Part shown: positions 32,306 through 43,942 of the stretch, one piece after another | Numbering within the stretch: position 1 is the stretch's first letter | Layout: each line of letters starts with the position of its first letter | From: Moniliophthora roreri | Lineage: Eukaryota; Basidiomycota; Agaricomycetes; Agaricales; Marasmiaceae | Assembly (NCBI GenBank): GCA_001466705.2 | Contig: LATX02000178.1 | Span: 186,001 to 250,000 of the forward strand | DNA length: 64,000 bases | Direction of reading: 5' to 3' | The notes under the pieces: model-generated | The model's database searches: none | What the model saw: the letters and a program-made list of their open reading frames with translations, nothing else | Told to the model about the DNA's origin: nothing | Program-made: the position numbers and the translations under genes

Positions 32306-35300
32306 ATGGCGGACAAGGTGCCACACTCTCCCGGTTCAGACTCGTTCAATGACGAGGAGAAAGACAAGGCGTCCAACATCCTTGCTGATATGCCTATCGC
32401 GGAGAAGGTGAAACTTGATCCTACTTTGGTAATTGGGGACGTGTATGAAGACGTTCGAGCAATTGACATGGGGGAAGATGGGAAAGAGAGGCCTTTCGGT
32501 TGGTTTGCTCTTTCTTCTTCAATGTTACAAACTATCTACTTATGTGGCACCTGCTGCGAAACAGAAACCTCCGATGATTGGGCTCTTCGGCTTATCTCTC
32601 TCGAAGTATGTATCCAAAATACTACTCAAGCTACATCAGTGCACTGACCCCTTGATAGGATGTCCCAACTGAACCCCCCTGGACATTCCGACTCTGGTTC
32701 ATAGCACTAAGCTTGTCCTGTTTTGGTGCCGTCCTCAGTCAAGTTTTCGTATGTCAATCGTCGGTTACCTTGCCACAACACTCAATTATCGAATGCCTTT
32801 CTATCTGTCCACTAGGCCTTTCGTCCAGCAAGCATCTATGTCTCCCAGCTCTTCCTCCAGACTGCCGCGTACATCATGGGGCGTTGCTTGCATTACATTG
32901 TTCCCGGACCTGGAAACCCAAACCCACGTCTGCAAACCGCAGATACGGCCTTTTGGAGGTTCATGAACCCTAGCAAGTTCAATATCAAAGAACACACTGG
33001 GATCCTTATCATGGGCGCAGCAGCCACTCATGGTGCTTTGGCTATCAGCATCTTTGCAACTGACGATCTGTGAGTATCGTTTTCAATTTGAGCGCTACTC
33101 GTACGAGCTTTTGACAGCTTCTACAACTACACACCCAATCCGGCGGTCGCCATCTTTACGTTGTTGGGGAGCCAGTTGTTGGGATACGGATTGGCAGGTA
33201 TACATGCCTATTCTATCATGAAGGAATCTTCTGGCTAAAAAAGGTCTATTGCAGGCATGATGCGAAGCTTCCTCGTCTATCCTACGTTCTCTGTGTTCCC
33301 GAACCTGATTCCTACAGTTCAAATGTTTGACATGCTGCATCGAGGACAGGATAATGTTCTTCAGAAGAAGCGTATCAAGTTCTTTTGGACTCTTTTCATC
33401 GGGATCTGTATGTCGCCTGCCTTGTCCGAATCGGTCTTGTGCTAAACTCTTTTTAGTTTTTTGGCAGTGGTTCCCAGAGTATATCGCACCTCTACTGACC
33501 GGGATTTCGGTGTTTTGTCTTGCTCGTCGAGACAGCGCTTGGGTGACTAGGCTCTTTGGCGGTGCAGCAAGTAATGAAGGTCTGGGGTTGTTCTCCATCT
33601 GCTTGGGTACTTTTGCTTTATCCTTGATGCAAAACAGATATGCTGACCGATATTTTCTTTTCCAAGACTGGAACTACGTAGGCAGTGGCGGGTCAGCTTA
33701 CGGTGCGCTGTTCCAGCCTATTCAGACTCAGTTGTCGGGCTACAGTGAGCCTCAGTCATTCATAACTCAATGATGATTGCTGACATATCCATTCTTTCTA
33801 CTCATTAGTTGGATTGACGATTGGCATGTGCGTTGTACAAACAAGCGGCGCAAGCTTACACTCATTTCAAAAACGTTAGTTTCGTATTCATCGGGGTGTA
33901 TGTCGGTGATGTCTGGCATGCTAAGAGGTTTCCGTTCCTGTCACAGGCGAGTAATCCTTTCTCTTTGTATGACACCATCCCTAATCTCATTCCTTAGCTT
34001 CTCTATCGAGAGGATGGCAGCCGATACGATCAAACTATGATTCTTAACGACGATTTCACGCTCAACGAAGAGAAGTTGGCGGCATACGGATTACCCTGGT
34101 TCACCGGCATCGATACTGTAGGAAGATTGGTGGGCTGCTTGGCTTTTGGTGCTACGAGTACGTTATTTAAGTATAGCTCGTCAAAGGTCCTCCTGACGAT
34201 GCAGCAGTCACGCACATCATTCTATGGCACAGAAATCAAATTTGGGATGCTATCAAGTGTGCCAAGGTAAGCCATCGGCATCCTTTGCTCGCCATCTAAA
34301 TGACTGAAGCACTTGCCTTGATTCAGAACGGCACAGTCGTCGATGGTTAGTGGGTCCCGACTGTCTTATCCTCGAATTCTTAGGACAAATATACCTTTAG
34401 CTCACTACGAGAAGATGAAGGTGTACAAAGAAGTGAATTCTTTCAGTGTTAATGGTTACTGGTGTCTGATCTAGTATTTTGACAAGGTCCCATTCTGGTG
34501 GTATACCGCCATGACCATATGCTCCGTCGCGATGGCTCTGGCTACAGACTACACCGGACACTCGCAACTATCCTGGTACGCCGCATTGCCCGACTAAACA
34601 GACAGATACTTGGCTAATCTGATGCGGCAGGTGGGCATTCTTCATCGCTATTGGATATGCTGCGTCCCTCCTGCCGATTATCGTAACATTATACGCTACA
34701 ATATGGTTCGGACTCCCCCAAATGAGACGGTTGTATGCTGATTCCAATCTTAGTTTCATACCTGATACAGGAAACATAGCTCAGGTATAGTAACGTCTGA
34801 GATCGCCCAAATGTCATCATTCTAACTGGACTCCAGATGCTTGGAGCCGCTTTGAGTCCAGGAAAACCTCACGTACGGCTTTTGAATTCAATTACGTCCA
34901 GAACCTTCTTACCACGATAAATTCCAGGCCAATATGTACTTTACTATGTATGCCTACAATTCAACGGAACAAGGTCGTTCGATGGCACGAGATCTCAAGA
35001 TGGGTATGTCCTGAAGTGTTTCGGACTTTGTTTGTCAATATTCGTTGAACTCGTCATAGGCCAATACACGAAGACGCCTCCTCGTGTTACCTTCACGATG
35101 TATGTCCGACGTGCTGGTTGATCTCTCTATGCTGACCTACCTTCTGGCAGGCAAAGTATAGGTGCTGTCATTGGAGGTATCAAGTCATGTGTATTTTGCA
35201 CGCGCGTTACTTAATGAATGTCCCCCCCCCCCGCCAGCCCTCATCAACTATGTCATCATGAAGATTATCATTTCGTCAAACCGAGAAATACTTCTCAGTG

Positions 35301-36164
35301 TACAAGGTACCAATGTCTGGTCGGGAGCTGGTATCCAAGCTTTCAACAGGTGCGATAGCATTTTGTCTCGTAATGACGGCTAGAGCTAATGAGTCTTCAC
35401 AGTGATGCGTAAGTGATTTACTTTTAGTCCACGATTGTAACCTAATTGTGGGTATGCAGTATCGGATGGGCACTCGCCAAACATTTATATGCCCCGTCTA
35501 GTCGATATGCGGTAAGGAACAGAATGCATTCGCGCTGATAGTCAAACTGACTCCATATCACCAGTTCATCCCATTCTCAATCTTCATCGGTCTCGTCATA
35601 CCTATCCCGTTCTGGTTGTTGCATAGAAAGTTCCCGACAAAAGGATTCGACAAACTTATTACACCCATGCTCGTCGGGTCAATCGGGTCATTGGGCGGTG
35701 CGTAATGGAAGTTCGGAGCTTGACGATGCATCTAACTTTTGGTCATAGGCGGAATCAACTCTTCCGTCTTTACTGTTTTCCTGTTATGCATATTCAGTCA
35801 GTTCTGGTTGCGCAAGTATCACCCTAGGTGGTTCAGAAAGTACAATTTCTTGTAAGTGTACTCTCCTGGCTCGTTATCATCTTAAAGTTGTCTCACTGTC
35901 GGTCTCCCCAGAATGTCTGCTGCTCTCGATGGAGGTGAGTGTACAGTGTATCCATGATCAATCATTCACCAACTCCATCTCCCTAGGGACGGAAGTCATG
36001 GTCTTTGTATTCAGTTTTGCTGTACGTTCGCTTCGCTTCATTATCTTGCCACGCGGAACGCTGACCGATTATAGGTTGGAGGAGCTGGTGGTAAAGTGAT
36101 TCCGTTCCCGAATTGGGCTCTGAATCCCGAGGGCAACCCAGACTATTGTAAGCGGCTTACATAG
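32306..36164 (+). CDS. OPT family oligopeptide transporter, 28 exons
   Basis: Exons: 32306-32498, 32565-32605, 32659-32748, 32816-33069, 33118-33197, 33255-33407, 33457-33606, 33667-33744, 33809-33827, 33880-33946, 33998-34157, 34208-34266, 34327-34345, 34401-34432, 34487-34575, 34631-34784, 34837-34872, 34928-35003, 35060-35099, 35151-35176, 35238-35349, 35403-35408, 35460-35511, 35565-35697, 35749-35851, 35912-35934, 35987-36021, 36075-36164. The sum is 2370 nt, 789 residues, the usual size. OPT signatures include WHAKRFPFLSQ, YNSTEQGRSMARDLKMGQY, INYVIMKIIISSNREILLSV, GTNVWSG and FPNWALNPEGNPDY; about 14-16 membrane helices are expected. The family imports small peptides or siderophore-like compounds with protons. 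Exon 22 is a 6-nt microexon, intron 10 has a GC donor (CAG|GCGAGT), and exon 15 may start 12 bases earlier. Confidence 0.88.
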
Positions 36165-38350
36165 AGTTTCCTTGGTTTTTGTATGTGGTGTATGTTTTTA
36201 TTATTCGCAACCATACGTGTCTCGTCCTTGCTGCAGACAGATCCAGGCCAAGGACGCGACGTTCGCTACATTTCCTAACTGGGGTCATTTCGAGAGGGGC
36301 CAATAGTAATCGAACCACAACCCCAAGCGCCCACCCCAACTACACCCACGTTCACGAGCAATCATCTAGATGCAAAAAAGGCTCTAAATCTGTCTGCCTT
36401 GAAACATCCACCACAGCGCAAAGCTATCATGATCAGTTCAATCCTGCCACTAGTGCCTATCGCACACCTTCTCAAGAACAGCCGTCACGCAGGGACGCCA
36501 TCGCATGATTGCCAACCCTGCAGCATCAGTACCTTCATCAAAGCCCTCGGGAAAAGGCCATCGTCTCTAACCCCCAGTCGTGATAAACTTCAGATCTACA
36601 TAGTCGTACTACCTTACTCTGCTGGCGGCATCCGAGCCGCTTAGTGCACAGTTCTGCTTCGTCAATTTACCAACCAAGTCGGGTGACTGGAAATGACACA
36701 CTTAGCTATAGCATTCTTTATCCCAACCCGCGTCTACGTAAACGCTATAGTCTGATAGGTAGTCCTTCACCAGGTTCACCTCGGCGCGTCGCTCAAAGTT
36801 CAGCGTTACGCCCTTCAGATCTATACCACAGCTCCTATCACTCATCTCTTTCAATTTGGGCCAGTATCCTAGAAACAGTATCCACATCCAAATCCCGTAA
36901 CGACGTGATATCACGATGCCGTCTTCTCCCCTTCAATGTATCTCGCCACCCGGGTTATCCTCCTTTCTTGTCTTTCTGCGACGCGACCAGCATAGGGAAG
37001 AGAGAGGAGAAAAAAATACATGTCCTTGTGTTCGGACTAGGCCGTAGTCTGGGCTACTCACAGTGCTTGAATAGTAGGAGGTGTTCAGAACCCATGTTCG
37101 AATTGGTGATTTGAGCTGGATTTGAGGCCACCCGAGTGCAAGAAGAAATCCCAATCCTTGAGGACATCGTTGTTCTAGAACTTGGTTTCGTCAACAGCTA
37201 TAGTGAATTCAGTAGACAACATATCGATCCCCTATGTATATCTCACCGCCTCCTGTATCCCCTAATACCTAGTTCGTTGCCAATTTCAATGTCTTCTTCC
37301 TTCATTAAGTGCGATGCATGTTACTTGACAAAGGGAGGCCACATATTTCAGATAGGGATAGATTGGTTTCGTGAATCCAGGACTAGGAAAGGCATAATGG
37401 TAGACACCAGTATGCCGGCGGCGGTGTTGGTGAAGGACGAAGACGCGCGACGATAAGATTTGCCACGTCAGGAGCTCGTAAGTAACTCCTCAGGCCTCAG
37501 CGCTCAGCCTTCCATCTTTTCTAACCTAGACAGGACCCGACTCATCAGAATCTTCGTGTCAGCTTCCATCTTAAATCCTAGTTTAGCAGGGTACCCTAGC
37601 GTGCTACGTGACATGGAACATTGCAAGCATTGCTATTGGTTTTCAGGGAGTGATTCAATCCTTTGTCGAATCTTGGTCGAATCGCGATACCGATCCCAAT
37701 CCCAGGGCGGACACCCGTCAAGCACCGTCATATTAGGCATTAGGCGGTTCTAATATTGAATATCAGTGCCCCCGCAATGTTACCCTTCTTCTTGATCCAC
37801 ATCTTCACCAACCAACTTCTTTCCCATTGTATCTTCAGTGCTCGCAGTGAACCCATGAAGGCTATGGCACACGAGAGTACGCTGTTTCTTCCCTCAAATC
37901 CGAACACTGACAAAGACCCATGTAAAGACGCAGAGCATACTCCCAGCTGATACGTAGTTCCACGACTCATTTTTCAATAGCCATCAAACCCAGTTTGTAG
38001 TGTGATATACATATTCAATGTTCTCGCCAGAATGAGATTGGACATATGCGATGCCAGTCCCATCTTATAATATTGCATTCCTGGCATTATTAAGAGTTAT
38101 TCATGCCGATTAGTATCATCGGATTGACTATTAGTTTTTGCCTATTCCTGTAAGCAGCGAAATAAGAAAGGGACAGGTAAGATACAGGTTGACAGTCAAC
38201 CCACCGCCTTCACAATGTATAGTTGCCTAACATGAACTCGTCGATACTAGCTAAGAAGTTGCTCCAGTCTTCTGGCCTGACAGTACGGCGGTACGATTAG
38301 ATGAACCCCAAGTATGCTAAGAGATCTGAGCATACCAGACACCATCACTG
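36165..38350. other. Intergenic; decayed coding fragments
   Basis: Holds the second copy of the dispersed repeat. On the minus strand short coding-like pieces in different frames line up between about 37720 and 36700 (for example PPWDWDRYRDSTKIRQRIES, SLRDLDVDTVSRILAQIERD and GVTLNFERRAEVNLVKDYLS), interrupted by stops. They suggest a dead gene of a family I do not recognise. Confidence 0.3.
36375..36560. repeat. Dispersed repeat, copy 2
   Basis: Matches 30060-30310 in block order: gctctaaatctgtctg, ccttctcaagaacagcc, cagggacgccatcgcat, ccctgcagcatcagtacctt. It lies about 210 bases after the OPT stop codon. Confidence 0.55.
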
Positions 38351-41300
38351 CTACCTCCAGCTCCCGACACCGATTCCAGCGTCTGACTGTATCCTGGGTA
38401 CTAATGAGTACGAAGGGACGTGTGCACTCGCATACGAATTGCCCGTAGCGTAGCCATTGATAAATGGTTGGGGAGTTTGGATATCCGCTTCGAAAGGCAG
38501 CGCAGCTGAAGGATCGCCGACTTGTTGCGGATAGTAGGGTGCACCCGAGTCCGTACAAGGAAAGTTTGTCGACTGTTCTAGTGTCGGCGGTACTTGCTGA
38601 GTATGAATAGAGTTATCCGTGTGTGCCGGTATGTTCGCCACAAACTCGGTTGCAAGGCTCGCGTGTGAGTCAGGCTTTCTCCTTCCCTTACTAGCCTGCA
38701 AGTCCATCGGGTTGAGGCATTCTTGTTGGGTGAGCGCTTGTAGATCTTCGCGGTTCTGTGTATTCGTCGGAGGGATGCTATGCATCGGAGGTTGTCCGAC
38801 ATTGATGACAGCATTCAGTACATCACTAGACAGCGATATTCAACAAGGGCATTCGGTATTAGAATGGAGAATGCTCACATAACACGCGCAACCATTTGAT
38901 ATCTAGAGGGTAATATCAGTTCCAGGATCGTAGCATAATTTACTGAACGAAGACTGACCGAGCTTCGTGTCGTTTCAAGATATTCATACATTGATAAACA
39001 TGATTCATATTCATAGTATACTCCAAAGTGTTGATGGATCCTTTTTTTTCCCTCCAAAGGGCCATCAATAATATGAATACTGCAGAGAGTAGCGGGTTCT
39101 GATATATAATGGTTCCGATCCGCACAGAATGCCGAACTGACGACTATATTGGGGATCATTGAGAGGTCGACGAGCTTGTGTTCCCGTTCAGCCCTTTCGT
39201 CAAGCGCTTCAAGGATTCGGACCAAAGTCCGAGCCGAATCAGTGCATATGTTCAACGAAGGGAAGGGAAGAATAGGTGGTTCCCCAGGTCGAGGGATGAA
39301 CGGACGGTGTATCTGGATTCGCACCCAATGGTGAGATGCGTATAGCATCGCAGACTGCTCAAAGAAGATCGAGTTAGTCTGATGGGGATCCTATCTCACT
39401 GTGATGTTTATTCAGATAGCTTTCCTCGATCCGGGAGGAAGCTTACGGTGGTCTGGAATTGTGTCGAGGAATTTGTTCAATGCAGCATCTGTATTCAACA
39501 TGAACCAATGCAGATAGATACCAATTGATATCTCACCGAGTTCGAACATCGCCTTCTGTTTCCAACCAAGTTTTGAAATACCCATACGTTTCCAAAAGTC
39601 AGATTGCCTCACACCATACTGACTCGTTTGAATTTGGGCTAGAACAGGGTCAATAAACAGAAATAAACAAACCTGCTTACCACTGTGCGCTCAGCGAAGC
39701 CCAAGATCTTGCCCGCTTTTAATAGCGACAAGAAGAATGCGGTTGTCGAGGGCTTCCCTTCCGGTTGTATAAATGCGAGCTCTGGATCAGTCGGCTCCCA
39801 AAATTCGTCGTCGCATTCCGCAGGTAGTTCGGCATCAAAACTGAAGAGGATGTTCAGCTCCCAGTGACCTAATGAATGGGGAGAACGACAAACTCATCAG
39901 GTGTTGTGGCCCGCGGCCGGCCTTGAATAACACTGGCTACTAGATCGGTTGAGACGAGTATCCAGTTGAAAGCGCGCTTCCAAAGCTCATGCGCTACTGT
40001 TGGCTTCTGGCCCTTCGGTTTCCTACGGTGCAGTCCCCTTTGCTGAGCGCATCGGATTCCGAGGCCAATTATTGTCCAAACAGCTTCCGCTAGTGCTCCT
40101 GAAATCATTTGCAGGTAAAACACAAACAACTACAACAAAATGAATGTGAGCCTGTTGTCGACCAATACAGTAATCAACCCACGACGCAGAGCTGTAGATC
40201 ATATAATTTTGTAGCTTCACTGAGAGAAGGACGAACCACAGGAATTTGGCGGAACCATCTCCACCCCACACTGTGCTCATTGCTCGTGTCCTCAGGCATA
40301 TTGCGCGGGTTATCAGTTCTCGGCGAGGCCACCGCACATACCGCCAGGACCACGAGCCCGAAAGAGCGATCTCGCAGGTGCAAGTGCTCCGCCACCGATG
40401 CTTCGAACGTCGGACGATGTAGGAGAGGGAAGAATGGATTTAGCTCCTCAAAGTGGGTGGTGATCAATTCGTTCAGTGAATCTCTTTCAGGAAACTCAAG
40501 ATAGAGATACTCAGGAGCTTCTATTGTCCTCTGCCACTGTCAGTTACATGTGAATCCGAGATAGATTTGAATCAGAAGAAACTCAAACACACAGGTAAGA
40601 TTTTCCATAGTTCTGGGCGCTGGTATTCGGTCCATGCGGCGGCGAATGCCTTCTCGTCCAATTCATCCCGTTTAGCGTCAAGAGTAATCTGTATAAGCAT
40701 GTTATTGCTACGCAATGAACACAAATGAGGTCGCAAGACTGAAGAAAATGTGCAAAGATATTACCTGGATTTGCCATAATGAGTTTGCCAGTGGACGTCG
40801 ACCAACATCTTTTGGAAGTCTTCAGTAAGTGATTCGATGGAATCTTTGATCTCTGGGGGCTCTTGCTGATACGTGAACTTCGAAGCGGCGCTAGACCTGA
40901 TATTATCTGAAACCTCATTGATACCTGCGTCCCGTGTTTCTGCAAGCTGTCGGTCCAGAGATCGCGCAAAGTTTGCCAGGTCAACTAACATCTTCCTGAC
41001 GACCTCAGGATCTTCAGGAACATCAAAGGGCTTTGAAGTCGACAAAATTCTGTTGACTAGGGAGCGGACCGAGTCGGATCTCTTGGTGACTCTTTGAACC
41101 CTACAGTTCACGAGGACAATGGTCAGTAGCATGAGAATACAGTGTATCTATGCTTACCCCGCTCGAGGCCCACGTTTCTATGCATTGTCTTTGTTCAATT
41201 CAGATGTCAAGTGAGAAAAAAGTAGAAGCAAGACATACTCTTTTTGTCATGCCATGCGTGCATTCAATTTTTGACTGGACACAGTTCGAGCATGTACCTC

Positions 41301-41491
41301 TAGAGATGGTTATAGTATCGCCTAGCTTTCGGTGTTAAAGATAACTTTTTATCTTCAGAAAACGGCTCACAGCGAACTGGAAAGAATACGTCATATTCCG
41401 AGCTTGCATTGTCAGTAATAAGCGCACCTCGCTTCCGTCGACAGCCATCGCAAGCACTTTGATTCCGCTGCCTTTGTCCATTCGAATTCAT
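38351..41491 (-). pseudogene. Zn2Cys6 transcription factor with in-frame stop
   Basis: Fifteen exons (41491-41428, 41376-41371, 41321-41239, 41177-41158, 41100-40765, 40707-40593, 40536-40186, 40129-39894, 39840-39681, 39618-39537, 39488-39447, 39398-39126, 39079-38959, 38902-38879, 38825-38351) sum to 2388 nt (796 codons). The N-terminus has a full Zn2Cys6 cluster (C-x2-C-x6-C-x9-C-x2-C-x6-C) only if the 6-nt exon 2 is used to code VRC. The fungal_trans domain follows (HFEELNPFFPLLHRPTFEAS, RTDNPRNMPEDTSNEHSVGW, HRPFIPRPGEPP). At codon 501 the frame reads CTG AGA TAG GAT CCC where relatives have LRWDP, so tryptophan appears changed to a stop (39393-39391). Everything after it stays in frame, so the lesion is young, or a different splice form or assembly error hides it. 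Targets are unknown. Confidence 0.72.
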
Positions 41492-41660
41492 TCCTTGAGT
41501 ATCGTTGTCACCTTCTATGTTGATTTCTGGCGTTCATGTAACGAGACAGAAGAGGGAACAAGTGGGATAAGCAAGTTGGAGCAACATCGTGAACGGATCA
41601 GCGGAGCGGTTTACTTCTCAACACAGCTGCTCTCCAGAAGGTTCGTTGTGTAGCGCAACA

Positions 41661-42916
41661 ATGAAAGCTAAAAGCGCTAAACGCTCGTCATTGTGTCGAT
41701 ACTTGCTGTACCCTATTGCTTCGATGTCTCAGAGTACGCGTCTTGGCGGCGGTGTACTCTCTACTCTTGACACCCACCAAGCATCCAGCACTTCAACCAA
41801 TTTCAGATCCTCGTTCACTGCGCTCAAGGCACCCAGCTCTAGTATCGGTATTACCCCCGTTCCCCTCATTGATAAGTACTGACTCATGCCCGTAGGGAAA
41901 ACCTTCCTTCTAGTCTGTATTCTTATCAATCGACTTTTTTCTAGTCAAACTACTTGCCTACAGTTATCCTCCGAAAAATTTTCATTGTGGTGCACTGACG
42001 GTGTCTTCATCCTCCTACTATCCGCCATGCGTTGCTCCAGCTTATTTCTGGATCGGGAATATGTATGGTACTTGATTGATTCTTCAACCACGCCCTTTTG
42101 GATGCCTCTGGACCCGATTTGCGGATCCCCAACTCTCGTCCGAATCATACAGGCTGTTACTCCCTGATTAAGGATGTAATTGGAATGGGTGGACACGGTA
42201 GATGGCATCGGAGAGCATTATAGATGGTGCATGAAACCGCCCAGGCTTCAAGATATCATTGCTGCGTACGTGTACAGTATTCAAGGCTCCACGTGTGATG
42301 GAACGATTTAAAATCTCTCCAAGCGAGTGCTCGCGCTAAGGGATTGGCCACCGAGTTCGTCGAACGCACTTATCTCTGCTACAATCCTTCTTTCTATGTG
42401 GCGTATGCATGCACCGATTCCCATGCGTACTTTGTAAACAGTATCAAGGCATTAGCGGATTCAGTGTCCGATCACACCATGTTGGACTACAACGGACTTT
42501 GCTCGCTCCTTCATCATGTTAATGCGTTGGACTGGAATTTCCAGGACGATGTGGGCCTCTTTCTCTTCAGGCAGCAAGTTCGAGGGAACGAGGCTGTACT
42601 CAGGGGTTTGGTGTCTACGCAGATGGTGAGCGAGGACGATACAAGACCAACTTTGTGGGGAAGAAGGTGGAGAATCTGTTCAGGGAGGTTTTCAGTGGTG
42701 GATCGGGCATGATGAAGAGGCGGGAAGTGGATGGGTGTCGTATGTATAAACGGATTCTGGAAGAGCGAGAGTTGAGTAAAGAGAGGGTCAAAAAGTATTT
42801 AAAGAAGCGGCATCGTGTGGTGAGTCTAGTTGATACTCGTCCATGAGCTGACATATAGTTGTTTTCAGGAAAGGGAATTACAAGAGAAGGGACGGGCAAT
42901 GGTACCGAGTCTGTGA
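41661..42916 (+). CDS. Unrecognised gene, structure incomplete
   Basis: The DNA from about 42190 is clearly coding: KPPRLQDIIAA, an intron (GTACGT..GCGAG), ARAKGLATEFVERTYLCYNP, SHAYFVNSIKALADSVSDHT, LCSLLHHVNALDWNFQDDVG, then in another frame VYADGERGRYKTNFVGKKVE and a basic C-terminus, an intron at about 42820-42869, and a stop at 42914-42916. The frame change near 42605 is either a real one-base shift or an intron ending at the CTTCAG near 42573. Upstream, an ATG at 41661 opens a frame (MKAKSAKRSSLCRYLLYPIA) with a mitochondrial-looking leader and a Ser/Thr-rich stretch up to a GTACTG donor near 41878. I do not recognise the family and the middle exons are unresolved. Confidence 0.45.
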
Positions 42917-43065
42917 AATCGTATCCTGCTGGTCTGATATAGTTTGGAATGTCGTTTTTGTACCATTATTCTATTTGTTTTATTGTGCTTTTAGTGAAGT
43001 TCTAAAGACGTAAGGCAACTAGAGCTAGTAAACGGACGTTCTAATGAGTACTTTCCGATTCATAA

Positions 43066-43755
43066 CTACACCACCCTCCTTTCGCAGCGTGTTTCGGCGT
43101 GGACGCTTTCGCAATTTCGATCACAGTACGGCAGGGCGCACCTGCGGCACTTATACGATCCCCAATATCCGCACACCGAGCATATCAACCTGGGAGGATA
43201 AGGGGGTGAGGGACTCGCGGCAGTAAGATACGTTGGTGTTGTGGAAGGAAGTGCGGCGATTCGCTGCAGGAAGGGTTATCTGAGGTTGTGAGGGTCAATG
43301 AAAATCAATACGAACCGACTCCTCAAGTAACGTCGCAAAATTCTTTCGATAAAGTAGCGCAGAGCGCACGTTCATAGTGGACTTCTTCTTGCCATTGGAT
43401 GCGGCAGGAGAGTTTCCAGCAATGTTGAGATTACGCTTATCTGAAACGGTTTGCCGGGCACGTCCCTTTGCGTATTTGCCTGTTACTCCGTCGTCCTCGT
43501 CACCGTCATTAAGAAGGGTAGGTTCGGCATAGTTAGATCTCTTGAGAACGTCAGGGCGAATAGAGTGGAAGCCAGCCTGGGTAAGCGCACTTCTAGTTCG
43601 TCGAGATGCCTTTTGGTTCGTTTGGCGATGACTTCGGGAGCTAGACCAGCTGAAGTATTATTTGCCTGCCTTTCTACTGCAGCAATTGGACAATTAGTTC
43701 CAGATATATCAAGCAAACACGTACACTTCTCCCTGGTTCTCTTTTTCGGAGGCAT
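43066..43755 (-). CDS. VPS71: SWR1 complex subunit, HIT-type zinc finger (VPS71/SWC6, ZNHIT1)
   Basis: Three exons (43755-43591, 43540-43316, 43263-43066) give 195 residues. The N-terminus is basic (MPPKKRTREK), the middle has RKNFATLLEES as in ZNHIT1, then PTYLTAASPSPPYPPR, and the C-terminus is a HIT zinc finger: CSVCGYWGSYKCRRCALPYC and D-R-N-C-E-S-V-H-A-E-T-R-C. In yeast and animals this protein is part of the SWR1/SRCAP remodeller that puts H2A.Z into chromatin. It is shorter than yeast Vps71 and close in layout to ZNHIT1. The gene is head-to-head with the beta-lyase/mevalonate kinase gene, 187 bp between start codons. Confidence 0.88.
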
Positions 43756-43942
43756 AGCGGCCGTTGGGTCGTCGGCGTAAAACGGTTCGAGTAAAAATTT
43801 GGACAAGCACGCAATCCACAAGCGCGACGAGGCAGTACACAATACCCATCTCTATTCTCAACCACCATAACATATACATCCATCTCCAGCACCTTTGGTT
43901 GACTTTTCTTTTGACCTGCGCTCCACCGTCCTTGATCCAGTC
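43756..43942. promoter_or_regulatory. Shared bidirectional promoter region
   Basis: 187 bp separate the two opposite start codons. No TATA box is evident; the region must hold both promoters and 5' leaders. Confidence 0.6.

Noticed and set aside
35218..35236. Poly-C tract as a possible assembly artefact or regulatory site
   Set aside because: It lies in the polypyrimidine tract of an OPT intron, where it fits as part of the acceptor; only its length is odd.
36644..37114. 156-codon frame on the plus strand
   Set aside because: No start context, motif or splice sites. Weak coding-like pieces are on the other strand.
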